Below are positions 21,426-34,169 of a DNA stretch of 62,725 nucleotides, piece by piece. The position numbers and the translations under genes were made by a program. Position 1 is the stretch's first letter. Each line of letters begins with the position of its first letter. The DNA lies in NCBI GenBank assembly GCA_015499995.1, contig JADNRV010000282.1:1-62725 (forward strand), in the 5' to 3' direction. This stretch comes from Flammula alnicola. Its lineage: Eukaryota; Basidiomycota; Agaricomycetes; Agaricales; Strophariaceae. The notes beneath the pieces are model-generated. The model saw only the letters and a program-made list of their open reading frames with translations, was not told the origin of the DNA and ran no database searches.

Positions 21426-23042
21426 ATGACAGTGATCCCGTCCCCTGAGGCTCTGTCCAAGATTGCCAAGTTCTACGAGGCCAAGTTCTACTACGCCGGC
21501 CTGCCCTCTGCCCCAGTCTTGGTCGCTCGCACTAGCACCACTCCGTGGCCCACTGGCCCGGAGGCGTACCGGAATGTCAAGGAGCTCCACGCCGTCGGCA
21601 ACCATGCGCTCAAGGAGGTCTGGGAAGACAACCTGGCTCTCAAGCTCCACGCCCTTCTGGACTCGATGAAGGTGAAGTGGACTAGCACCGACGTCGTCCG
21701 CATCGGGAACGCCGGAGAGTCTTCCGCCCCCGTCATCCTCTGGATCGGCGTGATGCCCGGCTCGCTCTCGGGCGATGACGGCATCGTCGTGGCCTCCAAG
21801 TGCCGGGAGCGTCTTGTAGAATCCAATATCGCCGACGTCGACGTTGAGATCCGCGAGTCGGTGGTTACCCGCTCGGCTGGACCCAAGCTCCTCACGTCCA
21901 CCTACTCTTCCGACCCCACCGTAGACGCCCGCGAACCTCTTACCACTACGCTCGGTCTCCCCATCTGTGCTCAGTCTACGCCTTGGGCTGAGGGTACCGG
22001 CGGCTTCTTCATTACCGAGGGCGGGAATACCGAGAGGCTCCTTCTTGTCACCGCTCGCCATGTCGTCTTCACGCCGGGCGAGAACAAGAACAAGCACTTT
22101 GAGCGTAAGAATGACAGCCAGCGCCGTTATGATGTCAGGCTCTTCAGTGATGCAGCATTTAACAAGTACCTCGAATCTATCAAGGCTGAGATAACAGGCA
22201 CAGCAATTGTTGCTGAGCTTCAGGAGGGACGTATTGGGGCGGTTGAGGGGAAGGACAACCCGGTAGCGAACAAGGAGCGGCAAAAGGCCCAGTACAAGTT
22301 GGACGAGGCAAAGGATGCGATTGAAGAGCTCAACACCCTTTACCAGAACGTTTCAACTCACTGGGCCACCCTGGAGAGCCGCGTTCTGGGCCATGTCATC
22401 CTTTCTCCTCCCATCAGCGTCGGCAGCAGCAGCGAGGGTTACACCGAGGACTGGGCCATCATCGAGGTCGACGCCTCCAAGGTAGATGGAAGTAATTTCA
22501 ACGGCAATGCCATCGACCTCGGTACCCGCATCCCAGTGGGTGAGTTCACTCATATGATGTGCCCCAATTTGATGTGCCCCAATCCCCGGAATGCCCATTC
22601 CTTCATGTATCCGCACGACCGTCTTCTGAGGCTCAAGGGCACCATTCCGGACGACGAGATGCGTCACCCCACCGCACTCGACCAGAACGACGACCCATGC
22701 CTTATGGTGATCAAGCGCGGTAACACCACCGGCCTGACCGTCGGCCGCGCCAACGACGTTTGCTCCTACGCCTGTAACTACTACGACGAGAACAAGGTCG
22801 AAACCTCCAAAGAATGGGCGATCCTCCCGTTCGACTCCAAGTCCGGCGCCTTCTCAGACAAGGGCGACTCAGGTTCTGTCATCGTCGACGGCCAAGGACG
22901 CATTGGCGGCCTCCTCACCGGCGGTGCTGGCGCCACGCCTTCCACGGACATCACCTACGCCACGCCCATCAGCTTCCTCCTCAAGTGCATGCAAGAGAAT
23001 GGACTCCACAAGCTCAACGTCAACCCGGTCCTCACTGCCTAG
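21426..23042 (+). CDS. Trypsin-like serine protease of a mushroom-expanded family
   Basis: One uninterrupted exon of 538 residues, start ATG at 21426. Residues about 20-165 form a conserved N-terminal domain ('YYAGLPSAP', 'VKWTSTDVVRIG', 'VDVEIRESVVTRSAGPK'). The rest is a chymotrypsin-fold peptidase: His212 in 'TARHVV', a candidate Asp342 in 'EDWAIIEVD', and the nucleophile Ser482 in 'KGDSGS', with 'GRIGGLLTGG' after it. A long, charged, probably helical insert lies between His and Asp. No signal peptide, so it is probably intracellular. It is followed downstream, on the other strand, by an SRPK-like kinase; truncated copies of both genes lie to the left, so the two seem to spread as a pair. 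GC content is higher than the flanks. Substrate unknown. Confidence 0.85.
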   Translation: MTVIPSPEALSKIAKFYEAKFYYAGLPSAPVLVARTSTTPWPTGPEAYRNVKELHAVGNHALKEVWEDNLALKLHALLDSMKVKWTSTDVVRIGNAGESSAPVILWIGVMPGSLSGDDGIVVASKCRERLVESNIADVDVEIRESVVTRSAGPKLLTSTYSSDPTVDAREPLTTTLGLPICAQSTPWAEGTGGFFITEGGNTERLLLVTARHVVFTPGENKNKHFERKNDSQRRYDVRLFSDAAFNKYLESIKAEITGTAIVAELQEGRIGAVEGKDNPVANKERQKAQYKLDEAKDAIEELNTLYQNVSTHWATLESRVLGHVILSPPISVGSSSEGYTEDWAIIEVDASKVDGSNFNGNAIDLGTRIPVGEFTHMMCPNLMCPNPRNAHSFMYPHDRLLRLKGTIPDDEMRHPTALDQNDDPCLMVIKRGNTTGLTVGRANDVCSYACNYYDENKVETSKEWAILPFDSKSGAFSDKGDSGSVIVDGQGRIGGLLTGGAGATPSTDITYATPISFLLKCMQENGLHKLNVNPVLTA

Positions 23043-24054
23043 ACGCATTCACCAAATTGACTCCCAACGAAATTCAGCAATTTATCCCGGAGGCGCTGGC
23101 GAGGCGAAGCCGTCTCGTTTCTTTTTAATATAAATTCATAATTATTATCCTTTACCATATCTTTATCAAATTTACTATTTCCTCTCCTTCTGCGACTACT
23201 TCTTCTTTCCCCCCTTCCTCCCCTTCACCACTCTTACTTGACCTTTGTAACATACTTGACCATTTGTAATGTACTCAACCTTTTGCAACGAAATGATATT
23301 GTGACTTTGTGTGTTTTAACTTACGCGCGATGGACTGAAGCGCCGCGATGTCTAGGTAAGGTCGACTTGGACACTTAGTACTCTAGAGCTGCAGGGGACT
23401 TGTCTCTCGTGATTAGCGGCTTCGGATACGACTTCTCTCTTGACGATTCTGCCGCCGTGACTCGCTTATATGGTTTCATTCTCAAGACTTCATCGTTATG
23501 ACTTCGCCCGTCCGATCTCGACTTGTTCGACTTCGTTCCGTGACTTCGTTCCAGGTACAACTTTTCTGTGAGCAGATAAGTTGCTCAGCTCCTGTTCCAA
23601 GTCCAACGCTGCACAGATTCATCAATCGTTCGACCATCCCTTTATCCTCGACAACGTCGAACATCTTGTACATTCGATGACGTTGATCAGCGACATCCCT
23701 CGAATATGACGCGAGAGTGCTAATGGTCGTATTCCAGGCAGACATCTAGTGATGCTTGTTCCGTTGAACGAAAGGTTAACTCAAACACGGAGGCGCACCC
23801 CATGCTCGACGACGATCCTCTACCACGGGCATGAGCGAGGTGGTAGGACAATGCAATTAAACCCATGTTTCACTGACGAACAAACCATCCTAGCAAAGGT
23901 CGATTGGGGTCCTCGTAGAAATCTTCGGATTTTGATTTGCCGGGCGTGTACGAATGAATGTCCGAACTGTTTGAGAGAAGGCCACAGAAGCGCTACAACG
24001 CCAACTTCAAGTAGACGAGCTCCTATAAAGCACTGCTATACAGACACGATACAC
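23043..24054. other. No supported gene
   Basis: Downstream DNA of the protease (23237-23465 matches 14200-14465), then 3' flank of the kinase gene. About 23950-24054 matches 19830-19940 beside the other kinase copy. Nothing else seen. Confidence 0.5.
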
Positions 24055-25412
24055 TTATTCGAGAGCAAACCAAGGATGAGAAACAACCTCGCTCGTTTTA
24101 ATCCTATCCTGTGGCTGATAGCGCAACATCTTCTCCAGCAAGTCCACAAGAAGTTGAATTTCGACCTCGTCCAACCTCGTTCCAGGCCGTTCCATCATCG
24201 GGCCATCATCACCAGTCGGCGGTGGTACGTCTTGATTACCAATACTCGCCAACTTCTGCTTGATGGACGTCTTCTCCGCAGGTAACAACACCTGTTGAAG
24301 CTCCCGAGCCTTGGGCTTCCCGTCCTCGTCGAACCACAGGTGATGATTCTCGAACGCGCCCCACCACGGCTCTGGCAGCTTCCCGAGCGTCGCCACAATC
24401 TCCTTGAGGACCTCGTCGGCCCCTCCCAGGAAGGCCTCGAAAAGGGGAAATCCCGCACGGATTTCAAAGATCGTGCAGGCCAATGCCCAAACATCGGACG
24501 GCATACCTATCCTTCCCTCGAAGCGAGCTTCCGGGGACTGGTAGTGGGGTACAGTTGCTGGCTTGTAGTCTGTCGGGGGATGGGAACTGGAAAAAGATTG
24601 GCCGAAGTCGATGAGGAGGATATCTTCTTGGAGCAAGGTAGAGTTGGTCAACAGTGCATTGTCGATGGGCGCAACGAGTTGTGCAGGTGCGTGAGGTCCT
24701 GGGGGACTGTGGTCGCGAGTTTCAATTTCTTCGGTCTCTGGCTGGCCAAGGTTGAGGTAGACGTCACTATCCGACCAGTTTTGAACGTTTTCAGCGACGC
24801 GGAAGAGGATGTTGGACGTTGTAAGGTCTGAGTAATAGTATGTGAGCTCTTATCGCTCCTCCGCCACAAAAGTTGGCGCAAACCTCCATGGACGAAGCCG
24901 GCAGTGTGCATGAGCTCCACCGCGTAAACCACTTGTTGGGCTACTTTCCTAGCGAGATCTCTCCGTAGACGTCTACTTCCAATCACTCTCCCAGGGGAAT
25001 CCGACATGATGAGAATGCTAGGTCCCGCGAGCTGAGAGACCAGACAGAGATGTGACCCGTTAGGCCCATGCTCTATGAAATGGTCCTCGACAGTCTGAAT
25101 GTTTGAACGAGCGACAGGACCTTGCGTTTGGATGTATTCCGAAAGTTTCTGGGGTACGGCCAGTTCTGGAATCTCGTCGGCAGGCTTAGACGATACTTCG
25201 GCGCGCATGACCTTGAGAGTCACAAGTATTCCAAGTCGATTGCGAGCAAGCCATATCGTCGACGAGCCTCCAAAGCCCAATTTGTGGACAACTCTGTAGT
25301 GACCTTGTGCAAAGACATCGCCGATGGCGACAGGGTGGAAGCCACCAGGCCGGTAGTCTTCGACATACTCAATGTCGTCCAATCGAGAAGGTTGAAAGCG
25401 TGCCTGAGCCAT
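24055..25412 (-). CDS. SRPK-like serine/threonine protein kinase
   Basis: Exons 25412-24884 and 24827-24055 give 433 residues. N-lobe: glycine-rich loop 'LGFGGSSTIWLAR' and a beta-3 strand 'VTLKVM'. The catalytic loop reads 'HGDLTTSNILF', created exactly by the splice, where SRPKs have a 'DLKPENIL'-type loop; the metal-binding motif is 'DFGQSF', and 'PEARF' plus 'DVWALACTIFEIRAG' are typical of the SRPK branch. A splice donor GTTTGC is weak but keeps frame and motif. Known SRPKs phosphorylate RS-rich splicing factors; the Lys to Thr change in the catalytic loop and the short spacer between lobes are usual in the large mushroom-specific set, whose targets are unknown. An interrupted copy lies at 19826-21322. 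Confidence 0.85.
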
Positions 25413-25914
25413 AGAACTGAGAGAACTTGTTAAGCCTCGTCGGAGCGTCCATAGGGGATGTGTTGTCCTGACTCGAAAGAGCACTAACATGTGCACAAGA
25501 AGATGTTGGTAGCATTGCAAACTCGAGTTAAACACATTTTCTGCCTGACAAGAGCTTGTATGACGTACAGGTTGAACGGTACCGCTGCAAGTCAGAATTA
25601 AAGCTCCGACGGTACGGGCAATTACCGTAAAAACCGCGTGCGTATGCTTATGGTGGCTATTAAAAGCCATACACTGACTCGGATGCGATACAGCAAATTT
25701 CGTATTTCAGCTACGAACATCGATGTGCGGCACATTGAGCGCAGCGGGATGGAACCAAACGATAATAATGTTTCAGGAAAAGTCCAGCAACGATGAAGGT
25801 ATCAAAGACTCCAAAAGCTACGAAACTACACTGCGTAAAGGTTGACAGTTTCAGGGAGGGTATTACAGTGGAGAAATGGAGAGTAAGAACTAATTGTGAA
25901 TTATGGCTCAAAGA
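25413..25914. other. No supported gene
   Basis: Upstream DNA of the kinase and 3' flank of the next minus-strand gene. No motif seen. Confidence 0.45.
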
Positions 25915-27762
25915 TTACGCTGGCGTGTATTCCGGTGGGTATTCAATGATTTCAGTTGGCGGCCGGGGTGTTTGGTCTGCTGGGGGGATTCGGAATCCGC
26001 TATCCTGATGGGTCACAATTCTTGCGCCCGAATGTTCTCGTGTCGAGGAGTCGGCGAGGCGTTCTTCATGTTCAGTACTTCCTGTGTTTGGCTGGAGAAG
26101 CTGGGTGGTGCTTCCAGCTGCACTTGGGCCACTCGCTTCAGAGGCACTAGAAGTAGCGATGCCAGAATAAGTGCGATATCCTGAAGTCGAGTGTGAGCTG
26201 TCGGGGCCGGAATAGGACCCGGAAGGGGTATTCGGGTCCGAAGTTCCCGAAGTTGGAGAGGAGGTGTTCGCGTGCTTAGAGGAAAAGCCGCGAGCTTTTC
26301 CAGTTTGTGCCATTTGTGGAGCACTGTAGGATCCTGACGCCTCCGAAGGGATGTCGTTTATGTTGGCCGAGCTCGCGTTCGGTGAGATGTCCCGGTAGAA
26401 AGGCTGCGGCTGTTCCAGCTCCCTGATATACTTGTTCTTCTTGCGTCGGCGGTAGAAAAGGATAACAGCAATGATCAGAATTATGAGGGCAATTCCACCC
26501 AAGACCGCGCCAACGATGGCTCCAATTGGTGGGCCACTACTGTTTCCTCCCACTGCAGCTGTCCCTCGGTTATCGTTCGATGAAGTGGTCCCACTGCCGA
26601 CGTTCGAAGAGCTGTTATTGACGTTACCGCTAGCACTATACGGAGCAGGGCTCGAACCAGAAGTACTGGTAGATTGTGATGGATTTGAGTTTGCGCTACC
26701 AGAGACCGCGCTACCAGAGACCGTCTTCGATGGCTGTGCACCAGAAGAGGTCGACGTAGTGCTTAACGAGTTGGAATTCGAAGGCGACGGCCCACTATTC
26801 ACCGGTTGATTGGCTGTCCTGGTCGATGGTTCTTGCGTAGCCCCATCTTGGATGATGAGGTTAAAAAGAACTAGAGGTGTTAAAGAAGTACTGCCTCCAC
26901 TTTTCACGGTGATCGTGTGATGACCAAGAGATAGAGTTCCGGTCTGAAAAACGAAGCGAAAGTATTGCGTGTTTGTGCCAGGATTGCCGGGAACTGTGAA
27001 CGTCGTGGGCGATTGTCCATCAATCGAATATTCGGCTGTTGATGGACCTTGAGGCAATTCTGTGGGTGTCGTAGCATACCAACTGATGCCAGTCCCTTGG
27101 CCATGCTATCAGTTGAAGACAGGAAAAAAAGGAGTGGACGAGAAACACACCGTAAAATGGGAAGGTTACAACAGCACCTCCATTGACTGCCATCTCACCA
27201 ACTGTTCCCAAATTCTGCCACCCAGAACCGTATTGAAGAGCAGCATCCTGAAAACCGACAACGATGGCCGAATTTGAGATTGCGGCGGCTGGAGAAGGTA
27301 CGTATTGGAATTGGTCGAACAGAAAGGCTTGTCCACTGCTCTGTGCTGTTACAGTGACCGTATGTTGACCAGCAGATATCGTACTCCATTCGCAAAGAAC
27401 CCAATTATTTTCGACGTAAGGGAATGGGGTAGGAAGTGGTATGTTGGTTCCATCGACTTGACATGTCCAAGTAGGGTCCAGCACGCCAGACGAATTCCTG
27501 ATATTAGTAGTCCCGAATATTTTCCCGCTCGATCCTAGAGAAACGTTCATTAGAAGAGAAATGTAACGAGAAAAGAATCCTCACCGTCAAACGTATACGA
27601 GAAACTACCCTGGCCGGCCGTCAGCCCATGCAAACTGTCGAGATATGTCGCGCCAAAGTTGCCTTGTCCATCCCAATTTTGCCCATTCTGCAGCGTCCAT
27701 GCACCATTGTAGCGGATGTTGGAGTCGGTGTCATCAACTGCAACCCATCGCGTCGATGCCAT
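25915..27762 (-). CDS. One-pass membrane protein with two extracellular beta-type domains
   Basis: Exons 27762-27585, 27534-27151 and 27095-25915 close in frame at 580 residues. Residues about 1-150 and 165-255 look like two beta-sandwich modules, with 'VDDTDSNIRYNGAWT' at the start and 'QHTVTVTAQSSGQAF' then 'HHTITVKSGG' as matching strands. A Ser/Thr/Asn-rich stalk (about 270-365) is followed by one hydrophobic helix at about 370-400 and the stop-transfer 'FYRRRKK'. The tail is Ser/Pro rich and ends 'PPEYTPA'. This layout is common in Agaricomycetes and is annotated only as hypothetical or transmembrane. I find no N-terminal signal peptide. Probable cell-surface or stress-sensor type protein by architecture only. 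Confidence 0.82.
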
Positions 27763-29940
27763 TCGAGAACTCAGAAAAGCTCCAGCTTGCAGCAGTCGGG
27801 TATGAGAAATAAAGAGAGTGTTTGAAAATGAGCGTAATGTGAGCAGTCACAAGCTGCTGGAATTGTAGCAAAACGCGAGCCTTGGGGGGGTAAGGTTGTA
27901 AGGTAGTATGGTGTGCTCCACTCAGGCTCAGATATCGACAGAGATCTGTCATCAAAAAAGTTTGCGTTGGCAGATTGTTCCAGCCCCTCGACTGCATGCC
28001 ACAAGATGTAATGATTGTAGCTCCATGCACCGATTTAGCCGTTGCGCGCAGGTTCAATAATATCTCTTCCCTTTTGACAGTCCTAAAACCTACATGCAGG
28101 AGAAAATATCAATAGAGTCTCCAAACGCCTTGGGCAGAGCACGTACAGTCTGCCTAGTCTCTGTGTCGTGCGGAGGTGCCCTCTGAGTCTCAAGAGATAC
28201 AAATTGAAATGGCGGCGAAAGGAGACCGGAGACCATGTGCCTTCAATATTCAATGTTAATTGACTGATGGTGACCTGATCCGACAAGGCGTTTCACCTAA
28301 GTACATCTATAGTTACTAGGGACGTTCAAAGCTGGGCGCAGCTCGCAGACGCAGCTCGTAGCTCGCATTTGATGGGCTTAGTCAGGTTGCAAATTCAAAT
28401 TCCGCTCGGGTTCCCAGGATATCGGCAACGAGATGTGTTTCCCATCAAACCCTTGATTAGATGTCCCTCATATCTATTCGACTGTTCTAACACCATCCTC
28501 GGACCTTTGGCAATATGTATGTTTTTCGTGTTATGAATGAAAATAGTATGCAAAATTTTAAATGCATGATAGCGCAACCATGCAACCGCGGCTTATTTTC
28601 TGTACGAATCGATAGCTAGACAGCTAGACTATGGATCCGACAGGCATTTAGCCTGTGTAAGCCTGTAATACAGACATACATACATAGTTAACTTCAATCA
28701 TTATCACATATGAGGACACTTCTAGCAACTCACTCAAAGTCAGAAGTCAGAACAGTTCCGACGAGGTCGGAGGAATATCGGATGGTGATGTTCGTAATTT
28801 GGGTACGGATGCCACAAATACGTACTATATATGTATCGCCCTTTCTTCGCCAATGAAATGGTCCGTGTCATGGTTGAACATTGAGGCTGGGTTGAGCCTC
28901 ACTTCAAGAAAGAAGATACGTAGCGCTCATGTTTCTGAGAGTATAATTATATTGGTGTGGGCAGCAACTAGCTGCTAACTTGGCGAAGGGTAGCGCAAGT
29001 TTGAGCAAGTAGGTGGATGATTCAAGCTGAAGGTGCGACTGGCTGGACAAATGCACATAATGTTGTCAAATAGTCGCTCTTCTATGTTTCTACTGCTGAA
29101 ATACGCTGAACCATGGAGCCTTGTGTCTTTCCGCAATGGGAGAAGCACCAAGAAAAAAGGCATCGGCGTTGTAAGGGGTATCACAAAGTACAAATTTTAA
29201 AAACATATCAGGTAGTAAATCATGCAAGAGCATTTTTATACGTTGGAATCGAACAAAACCTGAAGGTATATAAAGCTTAGTATATAATAAAGTGGAACGT
29301 GTATGGCCTTTGAAAGGCATACACGTAAGTAAAACACAAGAAAGGAATTATCACCACCACCACAACTTCAACGACCACGATACCCGCACCGCGTCTACGT
29401 CAACTACCCGAAAACAAGAAGAGGAAAGCAGGGAGGTGAGGGGAGAAATAGGAATAAAGATAACTGTTGTGGTGGGGCGAATGAAAACACGTCACGGTAC
29501 CTCGCGCGACCGCGAAGGAAGAACGTCAAGCACGAACCCAGCTCGCATCATCGAAAAAAGTAATAATCGAAATCAGCTCCCGTCCGTCCCCCGATCCACG
29601 AGGAAAACGAGAACGTCGTGGAGTCAAAGAGGGCGTAGTTCGTCCTTCGTCCAGCGTTCGGCGTTCACCTCGAATCCTCCTCCGACACCCCGAGAAGTAC
29701 CCCGGCATACATACGTACATATCATAGATGTCGACAAGCAACGTCGCGTAGCGCGTAAAGGGCATGAAGAAAAGCAAAGAAAAAAGAGGGGAAGGAATAT
29801 AAGAAATGGGGTATGTAGTAGTATCAATTCCATCAAGCAAAAGCAAGAAAAAATGCTCTCCAAGAAAATCAGAGAAGAAGAATCATTTGTGGTTGGGTAG
29901 CCCGTCGGTAGGTTGTCGGCCAAGAAAGACGAGGAAGGGC
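27763..29940. other. Intergenic, no supported gene
   Basis: Upstream DNA of the membrane protein gene, then about 600 bp that is probably the 3' end of the next minus-strand transcript. A plus-strand frame at 29292-29900 is Lys/Arg/Thr rich and lies in that 3' flank; I do not call it. The imperfect palindrome 'GTGTATGCCTTTGAAAGGCATACAC' region at about 29308-29333 is noted in the findings. Confidence 0.45.
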
Positions 29941-31992
29941 TTAGATACCCCCATAGGCGTCCTCAGGATCATACATAGAATACACCGTATTGCGTTTCTT
30001 CTCACCGCCCACCACAGCAGCACTCTGCTCGTTCTTCACCACCCCAGCATCAAACGACTTCATAGCAGCCGCCGGCGGGGGCGACGGCATCCCAAAGCTC
30101 GACGCCAGCGGGCTCGGCGTAATCGGGAACCGACTGCCGGTGGCCGTCAACATCCCACCAACAGCATCACTACTCCTCGCCCCCGGCCCTGTCCCCAGCA
30201 TAGGGTACCCGCCCACCGAAACGCGCGACTCGACGTTGATCTCCGGCAGAGTGGGCGGCATAGAGTCGATGCGGTACCGCGAGGTCGGGGTGAGCGCGGG
30301 CGAGGGCGGGACGGGGAACTCGAGCGGTGCGGTCTGCTCCTGCGAGCCGAAGCTCTCGCCCGACACGGGCCTTGTGTGCTCCTGGGACGCCTCGAGGTGG
30401 CGGTGGTCGAAGGCGTACTGTCCGCCAGGGCTCGGCGGCGCAGAGGCCGGGTCGGCGAAGGGGGATACACCATCAGCAGCATCGGAGGAGAACTTGGGCG
30501 GGGGCAAAGGCGGCAGCTCGCGTTCAAGCGCGGCAGTGTGCAGACCCTCGGGGACCTCGGTGTTGAGCCTTCGCGAGATTTCGACATATTGGGCCGCTTG
30601 GTAGGGCGAGACGCTGGACCGGTTGAGGTCGACGTAGTCGTTTGCCGGGAGGCTTTCTCTGCGCATGGTGGTAGGTGATCCTGGCTGGCCCTGGCCCTCA
30701 GAAGACTGCGAATGCGACGATGCTTGACGGGTGAGAACGGGATACCCAGCGCCAGCGCCAACCGGAGGTTGACGAGGATTCTCAAATTGGTACTGCTCTC
30801 GCGGAGAGACCGGAGAGAAGGGTGACTGGGCAGATGGAGCGGCAGGGTACAAGGGGTACGCAGAATTAGGCGTCATCGGAGACGGCGCATTGTTCATGAC
30901 CTGTCCTGGGGCGAACGACTGGAAGCTGGCCGCATATCCCGCGTAGCTCTCAGGGTATCCTACAGAGTCGTGGTTGTAAGCAGGACCGGGATGACCGTAC
31001 TGGGCGCCGAAAGTAGGCGCGGGCGACGCGAGGTGTCGTTCGATCATCGTCGGAGGACGAGGGTTGAACCCGCGCGCGACGGTGTCGTCGTGGGTCGGCG
31101 GATCGTTAAGCATCACAGCGGAACGACGGAAATCTTGTTCGTCGAAGCCTCCATCGTTGTCGCGTTTCCTGGAGCGGCGCTACCGGAAGTACATGTTAAT
31201 TAATTAAGGGAAAATTGCTCACGAAACAATGATAACGCACGATGAAGAAAGTTACAGCGAAGACAAGGGCTGCGATAGCCACGATTCCGGCACCGATTCC
31301 GCCAACTACCGCACCAGTGCTGGTCCCAGAAGACGCTGCGGGTGTGCTTGAGGCGCTTGCCGCGGCGGACGTGAACGAAGAAGTGGATCTTGTAACGGAA
31401 ACCGTCACCATTGCGGTTTGTGTGGGCATCGTAGTAATGAGTTCCGGGGTTGACTATATATGTGCATAAATTGAGATATTAAAGCTAAGACACGAGAATA
31501 AAACAAACTAACAGAGGTTGTGGTCACTACAACTGGGGTGGTCGACGTCGTGGTGGGTAAGGCAGAAGAGGTCGTCGTACTTGTCGTGGTCGAAGACGAC
31601 GACGATGAGACAGACGACAACGTGGATGACGACGTCTGCACAGTAGAAGAACTTGAAGGTGTAGGCAAGCTAATGACATTGGTCGTAGTAGCAGGTGGGA
31701 CTGATAAAAAAAAAACAAGAGATTCCGTCAGCGGGTTAATTCCTAGAGGAAAAAAAGACAAAACGGAGGTGGCAGGAGAAGCCCAAAGCCACCGAAGGTT
31801 TATACAAAGCGCAAGTGCGACGGCAAAATGCACAAATACTAATTACTGACTGCGATGTTTGAAACCTTTACCATCAGTGGGCTGATTAAAGATGGCAGTC
31901 GGGTCAAACCCAAGCTGAGGAGCCGGGTTTGGCGCACGTCGCTGAGCAGCTGCTACAGCATGACGATGACGAAGGTTCTGCGACAAAGTCAT
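29941..31992 (-). CDS. One-pass membrane protein with Ser/Thr stalk and long proline-rich tail
   Basis: Exons 31992-31872, 31700-31513, 31453-31223 and 31179-29941 join in frame to 592 residues. The N-terminus is short and basic ('RHRHAVAAAQRR') without a clear signal peptide. Residues about 41-148 are Ser/Thr rich, probably O-glycosylated. One hydrophobic helix, 'VGGIGAGIVAIAALVFAV', sits at about 150-175, followed by Arg/Lys and a roughly 400-residue Pro/Ser/Tyr-rich cytoplasmic tail. The very end, 'RNTVYSMYDPEDAYGGI', is a conserved signature I recognise in mushroom proteins of this type. For the third intron I prefer donor GTGAGC at 31222; GTGCGT slightly upstream would remove seven residues and also stays in frame. 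Function unknown. Confidence 0.82.
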
Positions 31993-34169
31993 CTCTATTC
32001 CCTTCTTGTCAACTATTTCCCGATAAACGTTGTTGTATTTCACGGTGAAAGTGAGGCGTTGTCGGATTTGAAGCGGCGCGAGCAAGGAGCGGCAGGGGTA
32101 TAACGATAGCAGCAAAAAACGAATGTGAAGTCCCCAAGAAGAGGGAAGGTGGGTAAGGGAGGAGGGGAGAACGTCGACAACGACAACAACGGCGAGAAGG
32201 AGAGAAATGAAAGTCAATGAAAAGGAGCGGATTGGCACAAACCGCGTGAGGGCACAATAATTCCCACGGCCCATTGACACGGTTGCCATCGTGGCGACCA
32301 AGGATCAAAAAATTATTAACCTTGCCGTTTGAACTGTTGTGCCTCTCCTTTTTCACAGACTCCACGTCTAGAGACAAGCTGACAGGAAACTTGAAAATCT
32401 CGTTCTGCAATGGATTCTGAAAATGCCGAGGGACTCACTGAAGCAGTTGCGCGTCCATAATTTCATGGATTTTCAAAGTTAAAACATCACTGGGGTGCAG
32501 CGGAGGCCTTTGAGAATCAGAAAGATTGTGCCTCAATATGTCATGTAACTTGAAGTACTTGCACATGTACATATGATCTTCCGATTCTTCCGGAATCCTT
32601 GATTGCCCCGAAATAATGAAAGATCGCTGATCTTGACCGGTCTCGATTTCGTCGGATTATCGACTATTTAACAAGAATTATTGATCACTGGTTTTGTTAC
32701 AGATAGAACATACATGGCGCCTTGCCGCTAGCTAGCGCTGGTAGTAACTCTTGTAAGCCTCACACTTTGACCAATACCCCACTGCCTCCGGTCTACATGT
32801 GTACAGCCTGGCAGGAACTCACAGGGAAACACTTGAAAATCTTGTTCCGCTATAGATATACCCACAACAAGCGCGTTGCCGTCAATGTTCAAGCCCTTCC
32901 TCCAAAAATGGCCCTCCCTTCTCTGAACCTTCTATTAGGTCGACTCGGATATCTCGGAACGTAGAGTACCTTTGTCAAATGGATATGTGAGTTTACAGTG
33001 GAGATGTGCTATATTAGGAGGTGCATTAAAGGAACATGAATGATTAGCCAGGAGCGGGTTGCCAACTTTGGGTATCGCTCAAGGCGTAAATCCAGAGAAT
33101 GAAGGGTAGTAGATGAGCCTCAGAGCGACAAAGTAGATTACATAAAATTTACAGAGCCGTTCAAGGCCAAATGTTGAACGTTGAACTTTTAGTCCTCGTC
33201 TCCTCCGTCTTCTTCATATTCCTCCATCTTCCTCATATTCCTCTATCTTCCTCATCTTCCTCCATCTCTGGTACAATTGCGGGGCAGCGAAATCGACAAT
33301 CGACCACGGAATGATGACCCCCACAGTTCGGGGTGGCGTTCGGCGTCCAGAGGGACCTCGTATTTCTGTCCAGCCACGATCTGGCCAGAGGCATCGTCCA
33401 TTAAACCACGACTATGCACCGCCTTCGCTTGAGTGTTGAATTTTCGCTCAACCAAATTTGCGACGCGACTCGGAGGTTCCCACTCCAAGGCGGCTCCCGT
33501 CAAGTCGTCAGGCCGCTCGAGTGAAGGTGAGAGTCTCCGGTGCAACTCCGGTGTAGGACAATCAAGAATCAAGATACGCCTTGTTGATGCCGAGAAGAAG
33601 CGGCAGCCATCCTCAAGTCCATGGGTATGGCCTAACATGAGGTTCATGCACGGAGATTCACACGTATTGACGGAGGTACTGCAACTGTAATGAATGGTTC
33701 TGAGGTGCGAACGGAGCTCCTCTGTGGCCAGCAGTGAGCACAATAAAGATGTAAAAATATTCAGAGATAAACGCGAAGGACGATATGTGGGACGACATGG
33801 GAAGGACAATCCGACAAGGGAAAAATATTCCCTCCTTCTTGATAATGAAGTAAGCATAGATACCGAGGCAATCATGATGTGGGCAGATGTGGGCGCTGAC
33901 TATGAACATAGTTATTCGAGCCGGAGGTGGTTTATTCAGAGGGGATGCCGCTGTGACTTGTGGGTGCCTAGTACCTACTTCCGCTGCTTCCCTGTCATTC
34001 ATTTTCCGACGTCAGCGATACTTTAGATCTAAAAATTAAAAGAAGACCCCCCTTTTGACCTTGCATCATTAGCTAATTTCATGTAAGCAAATCTCATTGG
34101 CTCTCGGAAACGGGGGCGTCGGGTGCGAAGCGCTGGCACGGCGAAGCCGGGGCCAAGCGCAGCTTGTAT
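31993..34169. other. Intergenic; one doubtful frame
   Basis: A minus-strand frame at 33875-33252 (207 codons) has mixed composition and could be coding, but no family, intron structure or motif supports it. About 33190-33265 is a short 'CTTCCTC/CATATTC' repeat. The remainder is AT-rich and empty. Confidence 0.4.

Noticed and set aside
29292..29900. 202-codon Lys/Arg-rich plus-strand frame
   Set aside because: Lies in the likely 3' flank of the minus-strand gene and has no family resemblance.
33252..33875. 207-codon minus-strand frame
   Set aside because: Mixed composition makes it possible, but nothing supports a function or gene structure; left as doubtful.
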